From Bolinopsis microptera (taxonomy: Eukaryota; Ctenophora; Tentaculata; Lobata; Bolinopsidae), in NCBI RefSeq assembly GCF_026151205.1, contig NC_087083.1, forward strand, positions 10,910,944 through 10,974,943: a stretch of DNA of 64,000 nt, written 5' to 3'. Both the position numbers and the translations under genes were made by a program. Position 1 is the stretch's first letter. Every line of letters begins with the position of its first letter. The notes under the pieces were generated by a model. That model was given only the letters and a program-made list of their open reading frames with translations, was not told the DNA's origin and ran no database searches. Shown in pieces: positions 24,086-34,411 of the stretch.

Positions 24086-26134
24086 ATGTCATCAGTGATG
24101 GAGTTTTATAACACAACCTCGGATCATTTTTAACTGGGCTGTAAGTATTATCGATTAATTTAAACGTTTCAAAAATGTAAAAAGATTCTCGGTAAATAGA
24201 GCTATAAAGGATTAAAAAACAGTTTCATTTAACTCTATTACTCTATTACACTAACAAAATATGATAAATGTGCTATTCATCAAAAAGAGTTCTCTAATCA
24301 ATATTATTTTTCAGGATCCTGTCCCTTCTTGCGCTTTACATTTTACACAAAGTAATGTACTGTGGTTATTACAATTCCTGTTACCTTGGAAACCAGGCCC
24401 CTCTTCCACACCTTGAACACCGACAAATAGCTCAGGTGTTTAACTACTCCGCTTACGAAACAAACAGCTACTGCAAAAAAGAGGTTTTTAGATTTATTAT
24501 ATTTCTATTGTGGAAGTATTTAAATTGGATTCACCATACATGTAAAATCTTATAAGGTTTTTAATATCGTTAATCCGTTAATGACATATTTCATATTTTT
24601 TCAGATGACGTCCGAGGCATACTCGTACATGAGCAGCTGTCAGGCGATGAATTCAGCACCAAGCAGTAGCACTGATTCAAATGAGCAGTACGATTACATC
24701 AATACTGTGAACCCTGATATCAAGAGGAGTCCAACTCGGAACAACGATATGATCCGATCACCAATAAGAAAGAAGCCATACATTGAGATTCAAAAGAAAG
24801 ACTTCATTGCTCCACAAGGATGTGTTCTAAGCCCCGACGCAACGACTAAGAATAGTCAATACGAGAAAAAAGAGAGTCCCTCCAGCTGTAGTCCAACACT
24901 TCAAAAAACACCTCTTACACTGGCTGATTGTAAGATATGCAATATTTCATTAATTTCTTAACTAATTAGACAAATTAAACTTTTGACTTTTGTCCAACCA
25001 AATAAAGCAAATACTTGGTATATTCCCAGAAAACTTTAATGGTAGGGGCCTAACTTCGGAAGTAAAAGAAATAGATAGTTCTGATTTTCAACAGAATGTT
25101 CGTCTCGTAAAACTAAAGTTAGCTCCCCATGAGAACAATTTGGGACAACGTAGATTTTGAATTATCCTGAAAAGTATGATTTTGGGCCAAATAAAAGATC
25201 GCAGCTTTTTAACTTTGCAAATTAATATGGTTGCCATGACTCCATGGCTGAATTCAGATTGTAATTCACGCGTGCGATCAGTGAACTTTACGTCACGCAT
25301 GCTGACACGCGTGCTATCGAAAAATTACCACCTCTAGTAACACTGCCAGCCGGTAACTTTTGCTATGTTAGTATGTTATCTAACATGATCTCCAATTTAG
25401 TAATTCACTTTTACTTTCAGTGCTATTGTCGGGTGAGATCCCTTTCTCCCCAATAGAAAGACCAAATACTGAAGCTTCCAGGATTTTCTACAGTGCACCT
25501 AATACACCACCTATACTTCCAGTTGGTAAGGTTAAATATGTGTGGCAAGCTTCATTTATGAACACATGTAAATCTTAATGACAAAATATTGATAGACATG
25601 CAAAATGTGAAAATGTATAACAAGATTCGTTCCATCAGCATTATATAAAGATATAAGTATATCCATACATTGATGGACGAATTGTAGATTGTAATCCTCC
25701 AAAATCCCACAGATCCACAAAGCTGGAGTGTAGCAGAAGTGATGTTGTGGCTAAGATGGTGCTCCAGAAAATACGATATTCAGAACATTGATCCACATAT
25801 GTTCGGGTTTAATGGAAAAGCAGTGTGTCTACTGACCAAGGCTATGTTTAGATACCGAGTACCAACTGGAAAAGGAGCCCTTATTCTCTACATGGTTAGC
25901 AATTCTTTTATAAATTTCTTAAATAAAGAACAAGGACAACGAGTGAACGAGTGAGTGAATTTTACCCTCAAAAATGCTTTTATTAAGATAATATAAATTG
26001 AACCATATTTTCCGCAGGAGATCAAGAACAGGAAGAAACACGCTAAAGTACAAAAAGAGGCGAACGGGTTGAGGCATCGCAGAAGAGAGGAGGAACTTAG
26101 AAGAGAAAAGGGACGACAGAACTCGGTCGAGTGA
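24086..26134 (+). CDS. Membrane-anchored Pointed-domain protein, copy A (frameshift in exon 2)
   Basis: Coding exons: 24086-24140, 24315-24483, 24605-24929, 25421-25525, 25713-25894 and 26018-26134. Architecture is as described for copy B (31,383-33,433). The difference is in exon 2: CATTTTTAAC has five T where B, C and D have six, so the exon is 55 instead of 56 coding bases and hits TAA before the membrane segment is complete. All later exons are intact and in phase; the Pointed exon reads WSVAEVMLWLRWC..FRYRVPTGKGALILYM and the tail ends GRQNSVE. Either this copy is a fresh pseudogene, or it is translated from the ATG that opens exon 4 as a soluble form of about 240 residues, or the missing T is a homopolymer sequencing error. 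Confidence 0.75.
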
Positions 26135-26754
26135 TTGAATTTAACTTAGTGTGACGGCATGCTGATTGCTGATATCAATTTATTATTATTAAGACATTTG
26201 AGAGAATCATATGAAGCTCAAGTGATTGGTACTAGTAGTCTCATAAAAGTATAGACAGTTCTAGTTTATATTCAGAGTGGAACCACTAACCAGTACTGTA
26301 CTGTCATATCTGCTTGGGTTGACATCATTCAAGCAATTATATCTAAACCTACCCTAACTCTTGACAGTTCAGTAAATTCTGAATACGACGTAAACAGTTA
26401 TTTATATAAACTTTTTACTCAGGAAGTTAGGATTTGCTGGGAGGGATAAGCTGTTAATTTGAGTGCTAAAATATTTTAAAGTTTGTTGAATCACGTTAAT
26501 GAGAAATTATTGAATTATATGAGTATATGTGCCATGCTGAGAGGCTGCATATGCTGACTTATTATACTGGTAGAAACAATTCAACATTATTTTGATAACT
26601 TCACGTTTTGTAATTTCACTTGGTTTTGTCATGATGCTAAAAGATCCAACTGCAAAAAAAGAATTAAAGTAAAAATCTGTAAGATGGTCATCGAAGAAAA
26701 AATTCAGTCAAAACAGTGAAATTTGGGTCGCGAAAAACTTAAATTCGAATATGT

Positions 26755-26774
26755 CCTACCGGTTAATCGGTAGG
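26755..26774. repeat. Near-palindrome CCTACCGGTTAATCGGTAGG, unit A
   Basis: A 20-bp palindrome with one mismatch; units B (34,026-34,045) and C (40,507-40,526) have the perfect form CCTACCGGTTAACCGGTAGG. It lies just beyond the stop codon of the opposite-strand frame in each unit. Confidence 0.7.
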
Positions 26775-27050
26775 GCATATTTAAGATTTTCATTGCATCA
26801 AAGTTTTCTCCGGATATACTGCTTCCAGCACCTTGATGGTAACTTGAGTCACTCTCACCAACCTCACTGATTGGTCACTAGTCATAATTGTATTCAAAAC
26901 CTCCACATTTTGGTCAAGGGGACGGCAGAAAAGCTCTTTTTCAAAAATCTTCCAAAATCTCTTTTTATATTTTGATGATTTTCCGTTTAATAAAGCTTTC
27001 TTTGGAAATAAAACTAAGAGTACCTCAATTGTGTCTTGTGCCATCCTCAG

Positions 27051-28407
27051 TAGGCTATCCACTCCGATAATCGTAACCGATAATTATCTCCTATAATTCG
27101 TTTAAAAAAGTTATCTGTTTATCTAGATAAAACATATTTTTATCGGTATAAAAATTTACTAGATATTACCGAAAATACTGCCACAATACCGTAAAATTGT
27201 AAAGAAATATTAGTGTTTTTGCCTTTCCAAGTAATCCAAGAAACAGTCCCAAACGTTTTCTAGTATGATAGAAGAGGTAGTTTACTTGGATGTGAGGTTT
27301 ATTTACATTTGTATACCTATGGAACTGTAGAACTGTATGAACTGTTGAAATCCAGAGAAGGTTATTGACATTGTTCTCTTGAGGGTATTGGCGTTTTACC
27401 TAATAATTATTCTGGAAACGGGAACGAGCATGTTACTGTTAACAATCTGAGTCAAAAATACCGGCAGGGCACTCAATTGAATTCTGTAAGTGTTCTGGGC
27501 GTGAAACATTGTCTTCAGGAGAAGGTATCTGTTGCTTCTAGTTATCAACAGGATAAGAAAACAGTTCACTGAATCACTTTAAATGCTTGACTGTTTCGAG
27601 GAGAATTGGTATTTGGTGCACTACTGTTCTCAGGAGAATGAAACCCTTGGTCTACTGTTTTGAAGAGAACTAGTAGTTATAGTAGTACACTACTGTTCTC
27701 AGGAGAAGGAAACCGGTGGTCTACTGTTTTGAAGAGAACTGGTGCACTACTGTTCTCAGGAGAAGGAAACCCTTGGTCTACTGTTTTGAAGAGAACTAGT
27801 AGTAGTACACTACTGTTCTCAGGAGAAGGAAACCCTTGGTCTACTGTTTTGAAGAGAACTAGTAGTAGTACACTACTGTTCTCAGGAGAAGGAAACCATT
27901 GGTCTACTGTTTTGAAGAGAACTAGTAGTAGTACACTACTGTTCTCAGGAGAAGGAAACCAGTGGTCTACTGTTTTGAAGAGAACTGGTGCACTACTGTT
28001 CTCAGGAGAAGGAAACCCTTGGTCTACTGTTTTGAAGAGAACTAGTGCGTTACTTTTCTCAGGAGAAGGAAACCGTTGGTCTACTGTTTTGAAGAGAACT
28101 GGTACACTAATGTTCTTAGGAGAAGAAAACCGTTGGTTTACTGTTTTGAAGAAAACTGGTACACTTCTGCTCACCGGGGAAAAAAACTGATGCTCTAATA
28201 TTTTCAAAAAAAAGGAAGTGGTACTTTAGCAAGATTACTGGTAAACAGTAATAAAAGTCGACAATTAGTTTTTGCGAAATTCTGAAAACATTTTGGCTTT
28301 AGCCTTCAGCATAAAAATTATCGGTTTTATCGGTTTTATCTAGATAAAACCTAAATCTTTATCTGTTTATCTAGATAAAAGATTTCATACCGATAATGGA
28401 TAGCCTA
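27051..28407. mobile_element. Non-autonomous hAT-like element carrying a minisatellite
   Basis: Flanked by the 8-bp direct duplication ATCCTCAG (27,043-27,050 and 28,408-28,415). Units B and C have a single copy of this region and no insert. Terminal inverted repeats begin TAGGCTATCCA with CCGATAAT just inside. Subterminal TTTATCTAGATAAA-type palindromes occur near 27,118, 28,331 and 28,366. An 8-bp duplication and TAGGC-type ends fit the hAT superfamily. No transposase is present. Confidence 0.85.
27597..28170. repeat. Minisatellite inside the hAT-like element
   Basis: About nine units of 57-66 bp built from CTACTGTTCTCAGGAGAAGG, AAACCCTTGGTCTACTGTTT and TGAAGAGAACTAGTAGTAGT. Most units are a multiple of three and stop-free on both strands, so 176-codon frames appear on plus and minus; these are not taken as genes. 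Confidence 0.9.
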
Positions 28408-30502
28408 ATCCTCAGTGACCTTGTAAGATGGTCATTCAAGAAAAATTCAGTCAAAACAGTGTAATGTGCAGGTTGCAGAAAGCTGAAATTCGAACTGGTC
28501 ATTAATTTTTCATTATTTTATATTTGAATCGGACAGTTCATATCCTTCTTTAGCCCGTTTGACTAGCATAAATTAAGTTTGGTACCACTACCAAGACTGC
28601 CAAACAATTTCAATTTCTGAACTAGTATGTAACTAAGTAATTTTAATCTCCTAAATATTTAAATCTAAGAATTGGATCACGAGTTCTGATTAAACAAATC
28701 CTAGTTGTCAATATATCTCAACGAGGTAGAGATTAAAACAGGGGAAGTTAAAGTACCTACGTCAATAGTGGGCAGAAAGATGGTTTTACGATTTGTTGAA
28801 CTGCTCTCCAACTGAGGTCACCAGATAATTAAACGAAGCTCTATTTAAAGTTCAACTGAAGATAAATGGATAAACAGCGGAAATATGTATATGAATACAT
28901 CATGATTAAAGCGAGGTTGAAAGGTGGATTACCATTTTTAATATGACGCAGGAGAGCCATATTTAAGTTCTATAAACGTATGCGAAATAAACTAAATCCC
29001 AGGAAGGTTATCCTCGTGAGACAAGCTAATTATAACGCCTACTCGCTATTTAAAGGAGAGGGTGCGGATCATTCCCACGAGAGGGAGAGCTGCTCAATTC
29101 AAAAGTGGTTTATATGAAGCTTTGAAGGGGTAGTGATTGCTGTGACGCACGTAGAACCCTTTATAGAATCAGTTATATAGGCATGCCTAAGTCGTTTAAT
29201 CTCGTATATGCTCTCCAGTTGTGTTCGATTTCGTGACCTTTTTTAGTATAAATTTGCTCCTTCGTTTCTTTTTGTAATTTGTTCTATTTCAAGTAACTTT
29301 GGTATGATATTGATATACTAAATGTGTAATACAATGGCATGGGCACAGGTTACCAAAAAGTGATAATCAGTTTTTCACATTTAACAAGTTACCATAGTGA
29401 CCGAATTAATAAATCTTTGCCTTTTGATCAGTGCATGAAATGTGGATTCAGTTTTTGTGAAGTGTTCAAAATTACCATAATATTAGACCAAAGTAGAAAC
29501 AATCTGTCTATTATGCAACACAGAACAAAGGTTCTTTAAGCTTTTAAGTAATAAAAGGGTGATAATCTAAAAGTATAAAACATAACGAGGTTTAATCGCG
29601 GTTCAAATATGGTCTTGAAAGAACTTCTCACATTATGAAATCTTATTCTTTTTTCGTATCTGTTTGGTTTCATAGTTCACATCATTTTCACCAGTCCCTC
29701 AGCACTGCCTCTTTTATCCTGATCTAGTACCACTTTTACCTTTATAGTATAAAGCTTTATCCGTTATCATGATATTTGGCCTATGCAAGGATTTTAAATG
29801 TCGGGCCCCAGAGTCCAGACGTATAAATTGAATCTTTCAATAAATAAAAAAGTTTTTGAATCAGGAAACAAAGTGTCCAGGGTTGTATGATAAAATTATA
29901 ATAATACAAAACATCCGTATTATGTAAGCAGTATTTATGATCCATCTACTTGTAAATCGATAAACGGTTTTTTGCAAATTTGTGCAAGCAGCTCAAATCT
30001 TATAATGTCAAAGACTTAAAGATTATCGTCCACGATGATGAATGCGTAGACACTAGACCTGAGATTGGCGGGCAATTGGTCCTGAATTGAGTCCTAGAAA
30101 AGGGCTAACAATAACATAAGGGGTCAGTAAATAAATTTGTGTTTCAAAAATAAGATGATCAATAATATGTATATCTCAACGAGGAGCTGACATAAACTTT
30201 CCCAAGGGTCCAAAATCGTTTAATCTATTCTTGACCTAGTATATCAAAATTCAACCATAATTCTGTTTAGTGCTCCAATAGTTTATATGAACGATCCTCC
30301 ATACTCATATAGTAGTAAATTACTCGAAGCTGCGTAGAAGCAGTTAACAGGTATATTTATATAGATGGTTCATATTATGGAATCCGTAAACGATCAGATC
30401 GAATGGGCGCAGCGATAAATGATGCGTTTTGTGACTGGAGGCCGCCCCCACACAAGCAATTAAACAGTCAAGCTTAAACGATCAAGTTGCGTAAAACCTC
30501 CT

Positions 30503-30689
30503 TATATAGAGCATATGCAGCAATTGCAGAGGCAAGGGAACAAATAATGACCCACCTCCATAAAAGGCAACAAAAACAATGGTGAATCTGTATCAGGTTC
30601 CTTAAATAAACGCCGGTCCACTAATACAAGGTGCCATTTCGAGTTTCCATTCTCAGCTTTGTTTTGACTTTTCAGTGGAAACTATTTCG
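30503..30689 (+). promoter_or_regulatory. Promoter and leader exon, copy B
   Basis: TATATAG at 30,503-30,509, leader ending TTTCG|GTGAGT at 30,689. Upstream conserved DNA contains GGAGGCCGCCCCCACACAAG, also kept in every unit. Confidence 0.6.
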
Positions 30690-31382
30690 GTGAGTTACTC
30701 AACATTTCATTTCATTTTCATATATATGCAGCCTGTTTCAAAGGGAGTTGCCATCTGACAACTGCACCATCATAATTATAGGTTAACCTCATACGTCAGG
30801 CATTTAGCTCTGCACTGCTGAGTGCTGCTGCTATGCCTTCTATATAATCATAGCTATTTGTTCGGACATTTGGAACTTATAGAAGTGTAAGAGAATATGT
30901 TATTTTGTTCCTCAATATACACATTGAATATCAGTCTGAGTATTAGACAAAAGAGGACGTCTTTATGACGATTTGAGAAAACTTCAATCTCAATAGATTA
31001 GCATAGTTTCGTTCCTTTTAAAGTTTTAACTCCTTTGCAGATAGGTAAACCGGACCAGTATTTTCGGAATAAAAATAACAATAATTTCAATATTGATCCA
31101 TTTGTTACACTTAGACCAAAACAATTGGATAAAATAACAAATTATCATGTCTTAAGCGAGTTTACTGAATCGTATGGTTACTGCACTCGTCAACTAATTT
31201 AGATATAGAGATATAGTTTCATGGGGTAAAGGGACGTGTCTGTTATTGGTAAATTTACTTGGAACACACGTTTTGGTAACCTGTGCTCTGTCTGTCACTA
31301 TGAGACTCAAATGCCACCTGCAGCTATGAACTAGCAGTAATTGTTCTGTAAATAGTCTCTTTAAAAGCTGTAAATTACAGTC

Positions 31383-33433
31383 ATGTCATCAGTGATGGAG
31401 TTTTATAACACAACATCGGATCATTTTTTAACTGGGCTGTAAGTATTACCGATTAATTTAAACGTTTCAAAAATGTAAAAAGATTCTTGGTAAATAGAGC
31501 TATAGAGGATAAAGAAGCAGTTTCATTTAACTCTATTACACTAACAAAATATGATAGTCCTCTAATCAATATTATTTTTCAGGATCCTGTCCCTTCTTGC
31601 GCTTTACATTTTACACAAAGTAATGTACTGTGGTTATTATAATTCCTGTTACCTTGGAAACCAGGCTCCTCTTCCACACCTTGAACACCGACAAATAGCT
31701 CAGGTGTTTAACTACTCCGCTTACGAAACAATCAGCTACTGCAAAAAAGAGGTTTTTAGATTTACTATATTTTTAATGTGGAAATATTTAAATTGGATTC
31801 ACCATGCATGTAAATCATATGTGATTTTTAATATCGTTAATCCGTTAATGACATAGTTTATATTTTTTCAGATGACGTCCGAGGCAAACTCGTACATGAG
31901 CAGCTGTCAGGCGATGGATTCAGCACCAAGCAGTAGCACTGATCCAAATGAGCAGTACGATTACATCAATACTGTGAACCCTGATATCAAGAGGAGTCCA
32001 ACTCGGAGCAACGATATGATCCGATCACCAATAAGAAAGAAGCCATACATTGAGATTCAAAAGAAAGACTTCATTGCTCCTCAAGGATGTGTTCTAAGCC
32101 CCGATGCAATGACTAATAATAGTCAATACGAGAAGAAAGAGAGTCCCTCCAGTTATAGTCCAACACTTCAAAAAACACCTCTTACTCTGGCTGACTGTAA
32201 GATATGCAATATTTCATTAATTTCTTAACTATAATTAGACAAATTAAACTTTTGACTTTTGTCCAACCAAATAAAGCAAATACTTGGTATATTCCCAGAA
32301 AACTTTACTGGTAGGCCTAACTTCGGAAGTAAAAGAAATAAAAAGTTTTGGTTTTCAACAGAATGTTCGTCTCGTAAAACTAAAGTTAGCTCCCCAGGTG
32401 CACAATTTGGGACAACGTAGATTTTGAATTATCCTGAAAAGTATGATTTTGGGCCAAATAAAAGATCGCAGCTTTTTAACTTTGCAAATTAATGTGGTTG
32501 CCATGACTCCATGGCTGAATTCAGATTGTAATTCACGCGTGCGATCAGTGAACTTTACGTAACGCGCGCTGACACTCGTGCTATCGAAAAATTACCACCT
32601 CTAATAACACTGCCAGCCGGTAACTTTTGCTGGGTTATCTAACATGATCTCCAATTTAGTAATTCACTTTTACTTTCAGTGCTATTGTCGGGTGAGATTC
32701 CTTTCTCCCCAATTGAAAGACCGAATACTGAAGCTGCCAGGATTTTCTACAGTGCACCTAATACACCACCAATACTTCCAGTTGGTAAGGTTAAATATGT
32801 GTAGCAACCTTCATTGCATTTATATTATGAACACATGTCAATCGTAATGATAACATATTGATAAGCATGCAAAATGTGAAAATATATAACAAGATTCGTT
32901 CCATCAGCATTATATAAGTATATCCATACATTGCTGAACGTTTGTAGATTTTAATCCTCCACAATCCCTCAGATCCACAAAGTTGGAGTGTAGCAGAAGT
33001 GATGTTGTGGCTAAGATGGTGCTCCAGGAAATACGAGATTCAGAACATTGATCCGCATATGTTCGGGTTTAATGGAAAAGCAGTGTGTCTACTGACCAAG
33101 TCTATGTTTAGATACCGAGTACCAACTGGAAAAGGAGCCCTTATTCTCTACATGGTTAGCAATTCTTTTATTACTTTTTAAAATTTATTGAAATTTGTGG
33201 GGGTGCGGGGACGGGTGGGAGGGCGACCAAGGAACAAGGACAACGAGTGAGTGAATTTTACCCTCAAAAATGCTTTTAATTAGATAATATATATTGAACC
33301 ATATTTTCCGCAGGAGATTAAGAACAGGAAGAAACTCGCTAAAGTACAGAAAGAGGCGAACGAATTACTGAGGCATCGCAGAAGAGAGGAGGAACTTAAA
33401 AGAGAAAAGGGACGACAGAACTCGGTCGAATGA
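31383..33433 (+). CDS. Membrane-anchored Pointed (PNT/SAM) domain protein, copy B (intact)
   Basis: Six coding exons join in phase: 31383-31438, 31583-31751, 31872-32196, 32680-32784, 32973-33154, 33314-33433; about 318 residues. Residues 1-14 hold an N-glycosylation motif (NTTS at 9-12). FLTGLILSLLALYIL (15-29) is one membrane segment followed by HK, so the rest is predicted cytoplasmic. The linker has YDYINTV (a YxN motif of the Grb2-SH2 type), RSPTR, RSPIRKK, LSPD, ESPSS, KTPL, FSPIE and NTPP, all potential proline-directed phosphosites. The Pointed domain starts at DPQSWSVAEVMLWLRWC and ends near FRYRVPTGKGALILYM, closest in style to ETV6/Yan. A charged 39-residue tail (EIKNRKK..GRQNSVE) ends the protein; no ETS domain follows. 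Pointed domains bind other Pointed/SAM domains. Inference: a membrane-tethered partner or decoy for ETS factors, analogous to the ETS-less fly protein Mae/EDL. The exon-3 donor GAG|GTTTTT is weak. Confidence 0.8.
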
Positions 33434-34025
33434 CTGAATTAAACTTAGTGTGACGGCATGCTGATTGCTGATATCATGGCAATTTAATAAGACATTTGAG
33501 AGAATCATATGAAGCTCAAGTGATTGGTACTGGTAGTCTTATAAAAGTATAGACGGTTTGAGTTTATATACAGAGTGGAACTAGTATTGTACTGTCATAT
33601 TTGCTTGGGTTGACATCATTTAATATCCTAACTCTTGACGGCTCAGTAAATTCTGAATACGACGTAAATAGTTATTTATCAAAGGTTTTACTGAAAAAGT
33701 AAGGATTTGCCGGGGTGATTAGCTGTTAATTTAAGTTCTAAAATATTTTAAAGTGTGTTGAATCACGTTAATGAGAAATTATTGAATTATATGAGTATAT
33801 GTGCCATGCTGAGAGGCTGCATATGCTGACTTATTATACTGGTAGAAAAAATTCAACATTATTTTGATAACTTCACGTTTTGTAATTTCACTTAGTTTTG
33901 ATATGATGCTAAAAGGTCCAACTGCAAAAAAAGAATTAAAGTGACCCTGTAAGATGGTCATCCAAGAAAAAATTCAGTAAAAAACAGTGAAATTTGGGTC
34001 GCGGAAAACTTAAATTCGAATATGT

Positions 34026-34045
34026 CCTACCGGTTAACCGGTAGG
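34026..34045. repeat. Perfect 20-bp palindrome, unit B
   Basis: CCTACCGGTTAACCGGTAGG, extended by ATATG and CATAT flanks with one mismatch on each side. Conserved at the same place in unit C. Confidence 0.8.
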
Positions 34046-34060
34046 GCATATTCAAAATTT

Positions 34061-34411
34061 TCATTGCATCAAAGTTTTCTCAGGATATACTGCTTCCAGT
34101 ACCTTAAAGGTAACTCGAGTCACTCTCACCGACATCACTGATTGGTCACTAGTCAAAATTTCATTCAAAACCTCCAAATTTTGGTGAAGGGGACGGCAGA
34201 AAAGCTCTTCTTCAAAAATCTTCCAAAATCTCTTTTTATATTCTGATGATTTTCCGTTTATCAAAGCTAATTTCTTTGGGAATAACACTAAGAGTAGCTC
34301 AATTGTGTCTTGTGCCATCCTTAGTGACCTTGTAAAATGGTCATTCAAAAAAAATTCAGTCAAAACAGTGTAATTTGCAGGTTGCAGAAAGCTGAAATTC
34401 GAACTAGTCAT
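34061..34411 (-). CDS. Hypothetical protein on the opposite strand, unit B
   Basis: 116 codons between copies B and C of the Pointed gene, transcribed against them. It opens MTSSNFSFLQPANYTVLTEF, contains RFWKIFEEELFCRPLHQNLE and ends YPEKTLMQ. I recognise no family; there is no signal peptide, and one moderately hydrophobic run (IELLLVLFPKK) too short and charged to be a clear membrane segment. Support for coding: unit C has the same frame with a 3-bp indel (KKLALING versus KKALING) that keeps it open, and unit A keeps both halves open. It could instead be one exon of a larger gene or a fragment of an old transposon duplicated with the array. Confidence 0.4.
   Translation of the reverse strand: MTSSNFSFLQPANYTVLTEFFLNDHFTRSLRMAQDTIELLLVLFPKKLALINGKSSEYKKRFWKIFEEELFCRPLHQNLEVLNEILTSDQSVMSVRVTRVTFKVLEAVYPEKTLMQ

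Larger units (their letters stand above)
26790..28502 (-). pseudogene. Opposite-strand ~115-codon frame, unit A, split by hAT-like insertion
   Basis: The N-terminal part (start ATG at 28,502-28,500, opening MTSSNFSFLQPAHYTVLTEF) runs to the target-site duplication at 28,408-28,415. The rest continues beyond the element, from about 27,050 down to the stop at 26,790 (MAQDTIEVLLVLFPKK..YPEKTLMQ). Removing the 1357-bp element and one duplication copy restores one continuous frame matching the intact versions in units B and C. No family recognised. Confidence 0.5.

Noticed and set aside
24355-24555. Stand-alone 66-codon gene starting MYCGYYNSC
   Set aside because: It is exon 3 of the Pointed gene read past its donor into the intron; the true exon begins 40 bases earlier and includes the membrane segment.
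27660-28207. 176-codon frames on both strands
   Set aside because: Both come from the minisatellite inside the hAT-like element; equal openness on opposite strands shows repeat structure rather than selection.
26135-28800. An ETS DNA-binding domain downstream of the Pointed exons
   Set aside because: Read through the 3' part of every unit on both strands; the last exon ends in a clear stop and no ETS-type helix-turn-helix sequence appears.
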